Shown here piece after piece: positions 36,143-45,144 of a stretch of 64,000 bases of DNA. Made by a program: the position numbers and the translations under genes. Source of the DNA: Thalassoroseus pseudoceratinae (lineage in GTDB: Bacteria > Planctomycetota > Planctomycetia > Planctomycetales > Planctomycetaceae); NCBI RefSeq assembly GCF_011634775.1, contig NZ_JAALXT010000006.1, positions 127,001-191,000 on the forward strand, read 5' to 3'. A model generated the notes under the pieces. It worked only from the letters and a program-made list of their open reading frames with translations. It made no database searches and was not told the DNA's origin. The first letter of the stretch is position 1. Every line of letters starts with the position of its first letter.

Positions 36143-36724
36143 TCAATCGCGAAGTTTCCGCAAACCGAGCAGATACCACGTCGCCATTGTGATGAGCAGC
36201 ACGCAACCGGCCATGAGTGCTGACTGGCCGATGGGTGGGCCGATTCGCTGAAGAGTTTCGTATTGCCACGAATTAGGGTCATTCATCGCCGCCGTTCCCA
36301 ACATCACCAAGCCGGTTCCCAGTCCAATGATCGCCGAGAAACACAAGCGGCTGACAAATAAATAAAGCCGTCGAACCGATCGTTTTCCAAACGCCCCGAG
36401 CGATTGACCGGCGCGAAGCAGCCTCTCGCCGATTGCTTGCCAGTTGATTTCGAAGTGCTCGACTTCATCGCCGTAACCACCAAACTGCCCCGACCTCCAC
36501 AGCAAAAACGTACCGGCACCGCCGGCGGCAATCACGCCCAAGACCAACGGGAATTCCTCGTCGAGAATGCCGCAGGCTGCGAACACGGCGACGGCGCCCA
36601 ACAGCAAACCGGCACCGACTCGGCGAACCATTATAGTGAAATGCCCGGATGTCGAATCGTATGATTGGCTCGGCGAACCTAGCGGTTCAGATGGGGAATC
36701 CGAAAAAGCAGAGGACGGATACAT
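36143..36724 (-). CDS. Hypothetical membrane protein
   Basis: 193 residues. A Ser/Pro-rich N-terminus is followed by four membrane segments: VGAGLLLGAVAVFAAC, FPLVLGVIAAGGAGTFLLW, LCFSAIIGLGTGLVMLG and SALMAGCVLLITMATWYLL. Between the second and third pairs lies a soluble loop (VEHFEINWQAIGERLLRAGQS). No family is recognised. ATG 36724 (MYPSSAFSDSP) has AAAGG seven bases upstream; an ATG at 36739 is in frame. Confidence 0.7.
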   Translation of the reverse strand: MYPSSAFSDSPSEPLGSPSQSYDSTSGHFTIMVRRVGAGLLLGAVAVFAACGILDEEFPLVLGVIAAGGAGTFLLWRSGQFGGYGDEVEHFEINWQAIGERLLRAGQSLGAFGKRSVRRLYLFVSRLCFSAIIGLGTGLVMLGTAAMNDPNSWQYETLQRIGPPIGQSALMAGCVLLITMATWYLLGLRKLRD

Positions 36725-36848
36725 GGTTCGACCTTTCATGAGGATCCAGTGGCGAGGGTCCAGGCACCAGAGCCGGAATTCAAAACCGAAGGATCGGATC
36801 GTTTTTCTGGCCCTCGACCCTGGTCACTCGCCCCTTGACCAATCCAGA

Positions 36849-39128
36849 TTACGCTTCACGGACAATCACGCGGTTGCCTTCCACGCGTACGACTTCGATG
36901 GGGGTGCCCGTGTCGATGTAGCCGCCATCGCTAACGACATCGACCAACCGCCCATCGAGCAGCGCTTTGCCCGCCGGTCGCAACGTCGTTTGGGCTTTGC
37001 CGGCCAGACCAACCAGATCGGCACCGGGGCCGTCGTTGATCAAATCCGGACGGAGTTGCGGACCGTCGGCGGTGAGTGGGCTGCCCGGTGGTGTGAGGAT
37101 CATCGCTCCCATAATTGGCATATGAGGCAAGAACCGATTGAGCACCACCGCGATCAAGATCACCGCCCCGATCGACAAACTTACCGTCGTCAAATTTCGA
37201 GCGAGCAAGACCATATCGCGACCTGGTTCGGAGTGCCCGAACGTTTGGCTGGCCATCACAACGGACATCAACAACAACACGCCGCCGGAAATCCCGAACA
37301 CACCGAAACCGGGCATCACGAAGATTTCGAGAGCCATCAGAATCAGTCCGAAGACGAACAAAATCACTTCCAGCCAACCGGCGGTTCCGCCCATGTATTT
37401 GCTCCAGAAGAACAACGCAAAGAACAACGCGGAGGCAATAGCCATCACGCCGGTCATAAAGTGCAATTCGATGAACAGACAAATCATCGCCAACGTCAAT
37501 AGCGTCCCCGTCCAAGCCGGATTGTTGAGGTTGAACACCATCGAATCGACCCAGGTTTCCTCCATCGGAATCAGTTTCTGATCCGGCGGCACACCGAGTC
37601 GCTCTTTAAGTTCACTCTCATCCGCCACCGGCGGTTCCGCGAGTTTGTACTTGTGTGCCTCGGTTCCGTTGATGGTCAGCAGCAATTCTTTTCGAGACTC
37701 CGGAACGATCGCCCCCCGAATCCATTCTCCATTCGAGGCGTGAATTTCGTCCTCGGTCATGAACCAAACGGCTCCCGTGTCCCGATTTTTGACTTCATAA
37801 ACTTCCAAGTTGCGATCGACCATCGACTTCATAATTGCAGCTGGTCGGTTCTTTTTCTCGGCGAGTTCTTGCATCAGCTTCCGCATGTAGCTGACAATCT
37901 TTTCCCCAGCATGTTCAAACGCTTGGCCGGGTCGTAACTCGATCGGTCCCGCATCGCCGATTTTCGCGTGCGGTTGCATGTAGAGTTCATCGCAGGCCAG
38001 CGAAATCACGGCGGCAGCACTGATGGCGTCTCGGGGAACGTACGCGACGGTGCGGACCGTTTCCCGGTCGAGATCGGAAATTGTGTAGGCAATTTCCTGC
38101 ATCGCATCCAGATGACCGCCGGGGGAATCAACTTCGAAAACGAGCAAGTTTGCCCCCTGCCCGATCGCCCGTTGCACCTGTCGTTTGATGAACGCCGCTT
38201 GCGGGCCGTCAATCACGCCGTCGATTCGCAGCAGTCGCACTTTTAATTCGCCACCGAGCGTGGCATCCTCGCGAAGTGCCGACTTCGGCAGATCGTACAG
38301 GTCCGCCAAATCCGCTCGTGATTCGGCCGTCTGCGTGACGAGCACGTCCCAATCGCGTGCTGTCTTCCCTGTGAACACACCTTTCATTCCCGCATCGAGA
38401 AGTGTTCGCGGTTCCACGGTGGTCTTCGTTTCTTGCAAGCTACGAAGGTTCTCGCTGGTCACAACCTCCGTTTGTGGCGGTGCGTCTTTGGTTTCGCGAT
38501 ACTTCACCTTGAGCAGACTCACCGAGGGGTCCATCATCTTCAAAGCAACCGCTTCGGAAACCTTCGGGTTATGCCCTTTCCGCACCAAACTCAAAACATC
38601 ACCCTGCTCCTCTTTGTCGAGTGGTGCACCTCGGCCGATGTCGCCAAGTTCCGCATCGGGGTGCATGATGATCTCGCGACAACCGAGTGCCAAAACAACA
38701 TTATTTCCGGTCACGTCTTCGGGAACCCAAGCCACGGTCGTCACCGAAGAAACTTCCGTCGACGTCAGGAATCTTGCCAATCCCTGAACTTGGTAGAACG
38801 GACTGGTTCCCGGCGTGATCTCCAACACCAATACCCCCGACTGCCCACGTCGCTCGGCTTCGCTTTGCAGATTTAATGCTGCATTCCGGACCCGAGCGAA
38901 CTGAGCATCACCGAGCGGACTGCGGATCTTCAAATACAACGCAGGTCGCTGAGTGGAATCCTCGTCAACGGATGAATCGGTTTCTTCACTCGGCGGATTG
39001 GTAGCGGTTTCGGCCGTTTGGTCGGGTGGTGGATCATCCGCAAAGACCGTGGAAACGCCCCACGTCAAAACGCAGGTCGCAAATAGAGCGGCCACGAAAT
39101 TCCGCAGGAAAGGCAGTGATCGTTCCAT
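36849..39128 (-). CDS. NfeD-type membrane serine protease, ClpP class, with doubled ClpP-like region
   Basis: 759 residues. A signal peptide (FVAALFATCVLTWGVSTVFA) precedes a degenerate ClpP/crotonase-like domain (about 45-210: LYLKIRSPLG, VTGNNVVLALGCREIIMHPD, LGDIGRG). A second such domain follows (about 290-470: VDSPGGHLDAMQEI, then DAISAAAVISLACDELYM with the expected catalytic Ser). Four membrane segments (TGVMAIASALFFALFFW, LEVILFVFGLILMAL) and a C-terminal NfeD beta-barrel (LLDGRLVDVVSDGGYIDTG, NRVIVREA) complete it. This is the long NfeD1b form, usually linked to membrane quality control and often beside an SPFH gene; none is adjacent. ATG 39128 is preferred for signal peptide length; ATG 39158 is also possible. 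Confidence 0.88.
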   Translation of the reverse strand: MERSLPFLRNFVAALFATCVLTWGVSTVFADDPPPDQTAETATNPPSEETDSSVDEDSTQRPALYLKIRSPLGDAQFARVRNAALNLQSEAERRGQSGVLVLEITPGTSPFYQVQGLARFLTSTEVSSVTTVAWVPEDVTGNNVVLALGCREIIMHPDAELGDIGRGAPLDKEEQGDVLSLVRKGHNPKVSEAVALKMMDPSVSLLKVKYRETKDAPPQTEVVTSENLRSLQETKTTVEPRTLLDAGMKGVFTGKTARDWDVLVTQTAESRADLADLYDLPKSALREDATLGGELKVRLLRIDGVIDGPQAAFIKRQVQRAIGQGANLLVFEVDSPGGHLDAMQEIAYTISDLDRETVRTVAYVPRDAISAAAVISLACDELYMQPHAKIGDAGPIELRPGQAFEHAGEKIVSYMRKLMQELAEKKNRPAAIMKSMVDRNLEVYEVKNRDTGAVWFMTEDEIHASNGEWIRGAIVPESRKELLLTINGTEAHKYKLAEPPVADESELKERLGVPPDQKLIPMEETWVDSMVFNLNNPAWTGTLLTLAMICLFIELHFMTGVMAIASALFFALFFWSKYMGGTAGWLEVILFVFGLILMALEIFVMPGFGVFGISGGVLLLMSVVMASQTFGHSEPGRDMVLLARNLTTVSLSIGAVILIAVVLNRFLPHMPIMGAMILTPPGSPLTADGPQLRPDLINDGPGADLVGLAGKAQTTLRPAGKALLDGRLVDVVSDGGYIDTGTPIEVVRVEGNRVIVREA

Positions 39129-39333
39129 CGCGGACACCGTTATAATGAGATTCTTCATAGTTCTTGAACGCAGTCATTATACACCCGCCGGAAAATGCGG
39201 GTCAAATCGCGGTTTGTGAATCTTGATCAGTCGCCTCTTGACAACCTTGCAGGTTGATTGATCATCATAGATGTATCCATACTAGACAATTCCCGAGCTC
39301 ATCGGGTTCTTAGACCTCAGGAGAGAGTGTTAT

Positions 39334-39726
39334 ATGCCGGAGTTTCCCTCCGAAGCCGCCGACACGGCCGTTATCGAAGAACCACTCGTTCGTCCGAGTG
39401 CCGAACCGAAAAAAAAGCCGGAGGAGGACACCAAAAACCGAACCAAACGGCAGCCTCCGTATGCCGTCATCGTGCATGATGACGACCTGCACACGTACGA
39501 ATACGTGATTGAATGTTTGCAAAAAGTGTTCGGCTACCAACTGGAAAAAGCGTTCTCCCTGACGCGTGAAATTGACAAAGCAGGTCGAGCGGTGGTTTGG
39601 TCAGGAGCGTTGGAAGTGGCCGAGTTGAAACGCGACCAAATCCGCAACTTCGGCGACGATTTATACGCCTCCGTCCCGGTCAAGTTTCCACTAGGCGTCA
39701 CCATCGAACCTCTCCCCGGCGATTGA
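39334..39726 (+). CDS. clpS: ATP-dependent Clp protease adaptor ClpS
   Basis: 130 residues. A disordered, charged N-terminal extension of about 40 residues (EPKKKPEEDTKNRTKRQ) precedes the ClpS core: PPYAVIVHDDDLHTYEYVIECLQKVF (in pieces PPYAVIVHDDDLHTYEYV and IECLQKVFGY), then AGRAVVWSGALEVAELKRDQI. The core has the acidic DDD/HT site that binds N-degron residues and the ClpA/C contact region. The role is to hand N-end-rule substrates to a Clp protease. AGGAG lies ten bases before ATG 39334. The Uma2 gene follows after 48 bp. Confidence 0.9.
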   Translation: MPEFPSEAADTAVIEEPLVRPSAEPKKKPEEDTKNRTKRQPPYAVIVHDDDLHTYEYVIECLQKVFGYQLEKAFSLTREIDKAGRAVVWSGALEVAELKRDQIRNFGDDLYASVPVKFPLGVTIEPLPGD

Positions 39727-39774
39727 CGGATCGTCCCCGCACCTGTGTGAACGCATCTTTGGAAAGAAAAGTTC

Positions 39775-40326
39775 ATGGCAACCCAGCAAAAATTACTCAC
39801 CGCCGAGGAGTTTTTCGAAACCACTCCGTCGACGGAGTTCTGTGAGCTAATTCAGGGAGAGGTCGTTTCGATGAATCCACCAGGACATCGACATGGTCAT
39901 ATTATCATCCGAATCGGCCAGCACCTGCAGAACTACGTGGACCAACACGACGTTGGTCACGTTTCCGGTGCGGATTCCGGCGTGATCACCGAGCGTGATC
40001 CCGATACGGTTCGCGGGGCGGATGTGATGTTTCACAGTTACGATCGCATTCCGAAGGGTGCGGAAATCGTGCGGTATCCGACCGTCTCGCCGAACGTGGT
40101 TTTCGAAGTCCGTTCGCCGAGCGATCGTTGGCCGAACATTCACGAGAAAGTCACCGAGTATCTTCAAGCTGGCGTGGATTGCGTCGTCGTGCTCGATCCC
40201 GAAGACCAAACCGCCCGGTTATTCTACACCGACCGAGGCAGCGAAACCCTCACCGCCGAAGAAGAACTCACATTACCCGCTCCGCTCGGCGCCTTTCGTG
40301 AACGTGTCTCGCGATTCTTTGCGTAA
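39775..40326 (+). CDS. Uma2-family (PD-(D/E)XK-like) protein
   Basis: 183 residues, cytoplasmic. It begins LTAEEFFETTPSTEFCELIQGEVVSM, the usual Uma2 N-terminus (quoted part: CELIQGEVVSM), followed by GHIIIRIGQHL, DSGVITERDPDTVRGADVMF (restriction-endonuclease-like Asp), VVFEVRSPSDRW (ExRS for ExK) and KVTEYLQAGVDCVVVLDPE. Uma2 proteins have a restriction endonuclease fold and are abundant in planctomycetes and cyanobacteria; biological role unknown. Convergent with the small gene at 40331, 4 bp apart. Confidence 0.88.
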   Translation: MATQQKLLTAEEFFETTPSTEFCELIQGEVVSMNPPGHRHGHIIIRIGQHLQNYVDQHDVGHVSGADSGVITERDPDTVRGADVMFHSYDRIPKGAEIVRYPTVSPNVVFEVRSPSDRWPNIHEKVTEYLQAGVDCVVVLDPEDQTARLFYTDRGSETLTAEEELTLPAPLGAFRERVSRFFA

Positions 40327-40330
40327 GTCC

Positions 40331-40576
40331 CTACGAGTCTTGATCCGGCTTGGGTTCAATGAGTTCGCCGTTTTCGTCGTAGTCGAGAATCTCCTCCGGC
40401 GGAATGTGCATGACTTTCCCGTCTCGGTAACCCACCACCGATCGCCCCATCAACTTGTGCTCGCGCATGGCTTTGCCAAGACTGCGATTCATGGCGGCAG
40501 TAACGGCTTCAATATCGGCTAACCGACGCTGAATTTCTGAAGAGCTTGGTTTGTTATCGTCATCCATGACATTCAT
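40331..40576 (-). CDS. Small acidic hypothetical protein
   Basis: 81 residues from ATG 40576 (MNVMDDDNKPSSSE); ATG 40567 or 40603 could also serve. A helical section (EIQRRLADIEAVTAAMNRSL) is followed by a basic HKLMGRSVVGYRDGKV and an acidic tail (PPEEILDYDENGELIEPKP). No known domain. The end lies 4 bp from the end of the convergent Uma2 gene. It lies directly downstream of bamA on the same strand, past the bamA terminator. Confidence 0.55.
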   Translation of the reverse strand: MNVMDDDNKPSSSEIQRRLADIEAVTAAMNRSLGKAMREHKLMGRSVVGYRDGKVMHIPPEEILDYDENGELIEPKPDQDS

Positions 40577-40603
40577 GATAATGCAAGCCGATCGCGGATA
40601 CAC

Positions 40604-40633
40604 AAAAAAAGCCGCCAGTTGGAACCGGCGGCT
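40604..40633 (-). terminator. Rho-independent terminator of bamA
   Basis: GCCGCCAGTT and its partner AACCGGCGGC form a stem (with one mismatch); on the minus strand it is followed by seven T residues. It begins about 35 bases after the bamA stop. Confidence 0.9.
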
Positions 40634-40667
40634 TCTGTGAAAATCTGGATTGTGTCATCAGCAATGA

Positions 40668-43547
40668 TCAGCGGTTGACGCCGATGTAGAAGCTGAAGAT
40701 TTGGCGGTCGTCGGTGTCTTGATCGACGACGGGAACAGCCCAGTCGAAGGCCAACGGGACCGGACCCAAAGCGGGCACCGAGACTCGCAAACCGGCACCG
40801 ACCGACGCCCGGAATTCATCGAAGGCCACGTCTTCTTCAACCGTACCGAAGTCGGAGAAGACCACACCTTGCAGCATGTCGTTGGCGAGTAGCGGGAATT
40901 GATATTCCACCGTACCGAGTGCCATCCACGTGCCGCCAAGTCGAACGCCGTACTCCTCTGGACCAACGCCCCGGAAGTCGAAACCCCGGAAAGTTTGGAA
41001 GCCACCAGCAAAGAACCGTTCAAAGATCGGCGTGTCATCGCCAGTCCAACCGAATTGGCCACCGACGGCGAGCGTGTGTCGTCCGCCTCCATCGGGTCGT
41101 TCACGAAGGGTAAAGTACTGTCGAGCTTCCCCTTCGATCCGAGGGTAATCGAAATCACCGAAGGCTTGTTCGTAACTAAGTTCCGCACGGTGTCCCGATC
41201 CCGGCAGGAAGGCCGCATCACGGGTATCGTGCACGACCGAAACTCGCCCGGTCGACAGGAAGCTATCACCGACCGCATCCGCTAACACCTGCGGAGCCAA
41301 AACATTCCCTGGCAACAACACCAAGTCGGCGTCATACAGTTCGACGTTCTCCAACCGGAGTGCAGCCGACGCAGACCATTGTGGTGTGAACTGGTAACCG
41401 ACATTCACTCGACCACCTTCGCGTTGCTCACTCCAGTCCTCGAAGTACCGTTGGTAGTAGAACCCGCTGAGAGTCAGACTGTAATTCGTATCGAAAATGT
41501 ACGGATCGGTCCAACTCACCAAGTATCGACTGACTTCGGTCCCTGGAACGGCTTCCAATCGGAATCGTTGACCACCACCTCGGAACGCGGTGCCGTCGAG
41601 GATGTCTTGGAAACTTCGCGGCGGACGGAACAAGTCGAAGTTCTGTTCGCTCAGCACAATCGACCCGACCAAACCGGACGAACTATTGACCCCCACCCCG
41701 AACATCAACCGTCCGGTTTGAGCTTCCGTCAATTCGTAGAGCAAATCCAATTCACCCTGTCGTGGTTGCCGAAGTGCCGGATCGAGCGGGTCCCCTTGCG
41801 GGTTCTGTTCGATCAGCGGATTCAACGGCGGAATGAACGGCTCGAAACTTTGTCCACGGAAGATCAGCAATTCATCATCACTGATCGAGGCCACCGGTTC
41901 GGGTTCGTTGGCTCGCAACACTGTGTAAACATCCGGGAATTCAATGGCTTTCGCCGGATCGAGTTTCGGTCGATACTGCGATTGGGGCTGCGAGATCGGT
42001 TTGACGATCGGAGCCTCACCCGCATGCGGTGACGGAACGTTCTGCAATGCTCGGAACGTTCCACGAGCACCGTCGGGGCTTTGCCCACGAATGTTGGCAC
42101 CGCGTTCGAGTTCCGGTTCGACACGTTCCATGTTCACTTTCGGGGCACTTGCACCACCGCGTTCGAACAGGCCGGCTCCACCGAGGCGTTTACGGCTCAG
42201 TTCAATATCTCTCGCGTTGGCCAATTCGCCGGGACGCGTCAGGATGCGATTGAGCACCACGGACTTCTTCGTATGCGGATGCTCGCCACGGAAGACGACA
42301 TCCACCCGACGAATTCGATAGACCATGTCCTCGTCGATTTCGTAAACCAAATCGACCACACCCGGTTCTTCCAAGAATCGCGGCGTCGCATTGACCTTGG
42401 CGAATACACGGCCGAGTTCACCATACTTATCCTGCATGGTGTTGATGTCTTGAGCCAGGAACCGAGCGTTGAAGAAATCGCCTTCCTGAAGTTTGAAGTC
42501 TGCCCGATGTTCTTGCTCAGGAATGACTTCCGCACCGTAGACATCAATTCGATTGATGCGGTACCGAATGCCCTCTTCGATGACATAGTTCACATGAGCG
42601 TGCGCCCGCTCTCCAGGTAGCGGAACCCAGTTGCCGTCGGCAAATTGCACGTCTTCGGTGATCTTCACATCGAAGTAACCCAGCCCGTGGTAATACTGCT
42701 TTAGAGCAGCAATATCCTGCGGAATCGTCGATTTCTCGTACTGCCCGCCGATCAACCCCAAGAAGGCTGTTTTGCTCACGGTCTTGGTTTTGAGCAGCGT
42801 CGCGGGAAATGTTTCGTTCCCGGTGAAACCGATTTTCGTCACAACGACTTTCGGACCTTCCGTGATCTGAAAGACCACTTCCCGATCCTGCCGAGAACCA
42901 CCTTTTTCCAGTTCGACCGTGGCGAAAGCGAACCCTTTCTCCTTGCGGTAGAACTCTTCGAGCACCTGAGCGGCTTCCCGGTTGGCGGCGACATCGAACG
43001 GACTTCCCGGCTCGATTCCCGTCCGGACCGCAAGGTGTTTCGTTTTAATCTGATCGTTGCCTTTGTATTCCACACGGCGAACGATTGGTCGTTCTACCAC
43101 GCGAAAGACCAGCACCAAACCTTCTTCGGTCTGACGCAAACTCGGCTCGACATTCAGAAACCAAGACGAACCGTAAACGGCCCGAACGTCTCGGCGAATT
43201 TGAGCTTCGTCCACCGGACGACCGGCTCGCGTGGTGATGAACTTGGCAATTGAAGATGACGGAATCGTCACGTTGCCTTCCACGCGAACGTCAACCAGTT
43301 CCGCGCCGGTGTCCGGTAGGTCACTCGTGCGAATCGGTTTCGCTTCAAACTCGCGAATGGGTGGCGAACTCAACCGTGATGGTTCTTCAAAGCTGGTTGG
43401 CACAGGTGCATTCGGAGCCGAACCGCCTGGGAAGTTGGATTGTCCCCAAACCGGGGCAACCCCACATGCCCATAGGCACAGACCGATAACGGCCGGTCGA
43501 ATCAGACCTCGCCATCGGCGCGGCTTGCGCGAACCAACACGAACCAT
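40668..43547 (-). CDS. bamA: Outer membrane protein assembly factor BamA (Omp85) with insertion in last POTRA
   Basis: 959 residues, longer than the usual 750-850. Signal peptide (AVIGLCLWACGVAPVWG), Pro-rich linker, then about five POTRA domains (VRVEGNVTIPSSSI; RRVEYKGNDQIKTKHL; KIGFTGNETFPATLL; INRIDVYGAEVIPEQ; RRVDVVFRGEHPHTKKS). The last POTRA is broken by a Pro/Gln-rich insertion of about 120 residues before GELDLLYELTEAQTGRLMFG. The C-terminal beta-barrel includes the VRGF-like FRGFDFRGVGPEEYG and ends in SFYIGVNR. It folds beta-barrel proteins into the outer membrane. ATG 43547 has AAGGAA upstream; ATG 43583 and 43628 are alternatives. This supports a diderm envelope. Confidence 0.93.
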   Translation of the reverse strand: MVRVGSRKPRRWRGLIRPAVIGLCLWACGVAPVWGQSNFPGGSAPNAPVPTSFEEPSRLSSPPIREFEAKPIRTSDLPDTGAELVDVRVEGNVTIPSSSIAKFITTRAGRPVDEAQIRRDVRAVYGSSWFLNVEPSLRQTEEGLVLVFRVVERPIVRRVEYKGNDQIKTKHLAVRTGIEPGSPFDVAANREAAQVLEEFYRKEKGFAFATVELEKGGSRQDREVVFQITEGPKVVVTKIGFTGNETFPATLLKTKTVSKTAFLGLIGGQYEKSTIPQDIAALKQYYHGLGYFDVKITEDVQFADGNWVPLPGERAHAHVNYVIEEGIRYRINRIDVYGAEVIPEQEHRADFKLQEGDFFNARFLAQDINTMQDKYGELGRVFAKVNATPRFLEEPGVVDLVYEIDEDMVYRIRRVDVVFRGEHPHTKKSVVLNRILTRPGELANARDIELSRKRLGGAGLFERGGASAPKVNMERVEPELERGANIRGQSPDGARGTFRALQNVPSPHAGEAPIVKPISQPQSQYRPKLDPAKAIEFPDVYTVLRANEPEPVASISDDELLIFRGQSFEPFIPPLNPLIEQNPQGDPLDPALRQPRQGELDLLYELTEAQTGRLMFGVGVNSSSGLVGSIVLSEQNFDLFRPPRSFQDILDGTAFRGGGQRFRLEAVPGTEVSRYLVSWTDPYIFDTNYSLTLSGFYYQRYFEDWSEQREGGRVNVGYQFTPQWSASAALRLENVELYDADLVLLPGNVLAPQVLADAVGDSFLSTGRVSVVHDTRDAAFLPGSGHRAELSYEQAFGDFDYPRIEGEARQYFTLRERPDGGGRHTLAVGGQFGWTGDDTPIFERFFAGGFQTFRGFDFRGVGPEEYGVRLGGTWMALGTVEYQFPLLANDMLQGVVFSDFGTVEEDVAFDEFRASVGAGLRVSVPALGPVPLAFDWAVPVVDQDTDDRQIFSFYIGVNR

Positions 43548-44009
43548 CGCGCGGCGTTCCTTGCCTAACGAAAGGCTGTTCATGGTGCATCCATTCCGTC
43601 GTGCGATATGATGCAAACGTCGTTTCACTCAGCGAAGCATAACACCACATCCTGCGGAGTTTCTTTACCGGCGTTTTTTCCGCACGGTTCGCCGAGTCAA
43701 ACCGACTCAATTTGTTTGCTGTCAGGTTTCAACCGAGAATTTTTTGATAGGTCTTTGAGTCAAAAACAGCGATTGATGTCTCCGGGCAATTTCAGTTTTG
43801 ATCAAAACTGATGATTGCCCCCATCCAAAACACTCGCTTTTCGCTATTCAAGATTTCAATGAAGGGTTTCCGGAAAACTCGCAGTCCCGCCCGCAAGACA
43901 TCCGGTTTCGGCAGAAATACTGAAAAATTTCGGATGCAACAAGAGGAGTTTCGGCGAAATCACCCGGAAAATCTTTATTGACAAATCGCGTCCGATGGAG
44001 GAGATTTCG
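43548..44009. other. Gene-free region upstream of bamA
   Basis: About 460 bases without a gene, between the GNAT gene and bamA (both minus strand). It holds the long palindrome at 43784-43820; the rest shows nothing recognisable. Confidence 0.55.
43784..43820. promoter_or_regulatory. 37-base inverted repeat upstream of bamA (possible operator)
   Basis: The 20-base core (43792-43811) TCAGTTTTGATCAAAACTGA is a perfect palindrome. Outer arms GGGCAAT (43784) and ATTGCCC (43814) extend it, with only small offsets. There is no T-run, so it is less like a terminator and more like a protein-binding site or a cruciform. It lies about 240 bases before bamA. Confidence 0.55.
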
Positions 44010-44654
44010 CTAAAGTTGAGCCGGTTCGAGGTCATGCTCATGACCGACCGGGGCCGATTCCTCGGTGTTGATTTCGGGCGAGAGCGGATCGAAGTCGTCG
44101 GCGGTGGGATGATAGAATGTCCGTTTGGGCCGGAACCCCAGTGACCGATACAACTCAACCGCCGCTTCGTTGGAGGCGGTCACATTCAGCATGACCCGCT
44201 GCATCCCCAACGCATGAAAGCCGTTCAAGCACTTTAGCACGAGAGCACGGCCGAGACCAAAACCCCGGTGCTCGGGCACCACACCCACATTTTGGATGGC
44301 TCCCAAATATCGGGACTTCACAATCCCCTGGATCGTCGCGCAATCGAGATTCGTACTCCAATTATCGAACGGAATGCGAGCAATCAGCCATGTCACCTGC
44401 GGGGCGAAGCGTTCGTGTCGCGAAATACATCGCATGAGTCGATGGCAATTCGAGTAGGAACGGAAGCTCGTAAAGAGCTTCGCATCGAACTCATGACGGA
44501 AACTGAGATACTTCACAGCGGCATGACGTTCGAGGGCCGTGAACGTCCACGGAATCCATCGATAGCCGTCCGGGAGAGTCGGCGGCGAAAGCGGTTGCTG
44601 CGTAAAATCTAATTCCATTCGCAAACGGCGAACGTAATTGGTGGCAGCAGTCAT
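44010..44654 (-). CDS. GNAT-family N-acetyltransferase
   Basis: 214 residues, cytoplasmic. The acetyl-CoA motif is IQNVGVVPEHRGFGLGRALV (motif A, R-x-x-G-x-G/A), followed by VMLNVTASNEAAVELYRSLGF (motif B, quoted part: ASNEAAVELYRSLGFRP). The N-terminal half (LPDGYRWIPWTFTALERHAAV) is a variable substrate-binding part. The substrate is unknown. ATG 44654 (MTAATNYVRR) is chosen over the TTG at 44666; ATG 44618 is also possible. Confidence 0.85.
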   Translation of the reverse strand: MTAATNYVRRLRMELDFTQQPLSPPTLPDGYRWIPWTFTALERHAAVKYLSFRHEFDAKLFTSFRSYSNCHRLMRCISRHERFAPQVTWLIARIPFDNWSTNLDCATIQGIVKSRYLGAIQNVGVVPEHRGFGLGRALVLKCLNGFHALGMQRVMLNVTASNEAAVELYRSLGFRPKRTFYHPTADDFDPLSPEINTEESAPVGHEHDLEPAQL

Positions 44655-44784
44655 GGCCGAACTCAAAAAACAAGAGGCGAATACCGACGCTTCGGTGATC
44701 GCCCCATTCTACCTTGCTAATCGAGGCCGTCAACAATTTCATCGTGCCCGCGGTTTTTGTTTGACGGCTTCGCGGCGGCAGGTC

Positions 44785-44976
44785 TTACTTTTTCGCCAAT
44801 TTTTTGGCTGCGCCGTTGATGCCTTTGGAGAAGGTGTCGATGGCATCGGCTGCGTCCAACTCGGCCAGAACGAGGAACGCCTCGGACAAAACACGCTTGG
44901 TCTCAGACACGTTGATTTTGGTTTTGTCGGTGTCGACGCGACGGGCCACTTCGTTTTGGAAATCGGTGAGTTTCAT
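44785..44976 (-). CDS. Small HU-like (N-terminal part) basic protein
   Basis: 63 residues: MKLTDFQNEVARRVDT, NVSETKRVLSEAFLVLAEL, and a basic end GAAKKLAKK. The N-terminal half resembles the helix-turn-helix start of HU/IHF DNA-bending proteins (FQNEVA..., then a second helix with AFLVL), but the beta-arm region is missing. GAGAGGA nine bases before ATG 44976 supports the gene. It may bind DNA or dimerise; this is inference. Confidence 0.68.
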   Translation of the reverse strand: MKLTDFQNEVARRVDTDKTKINVSETKRVLSEAFLVLAELDAADAIDTFSKGINGAAKKLAKK

Positions 44977-45144
44977 CGGTGCATCCTCTCAGAGTAGAAT
45001 CGTGAATATGGTGGAAACTTCCGCCACATCAGTACTTGCGCGATTTATCGTCCGAAAACTGAACGGAATGTCAAGACGCGATTTTACGGATCCCCCGAAT
45101 TTCACAGGTTTTTCCGATAAAACGGGTCTGAATCGCTCGAAATC

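Noticed and set aside
39775-40576. Uma2 gene plus small convergent gene as a toxin-antitoxin pair
   Set aside because: The two genes are convergent rather than in tandem, and the small protein has no recognised antitoxin fold.
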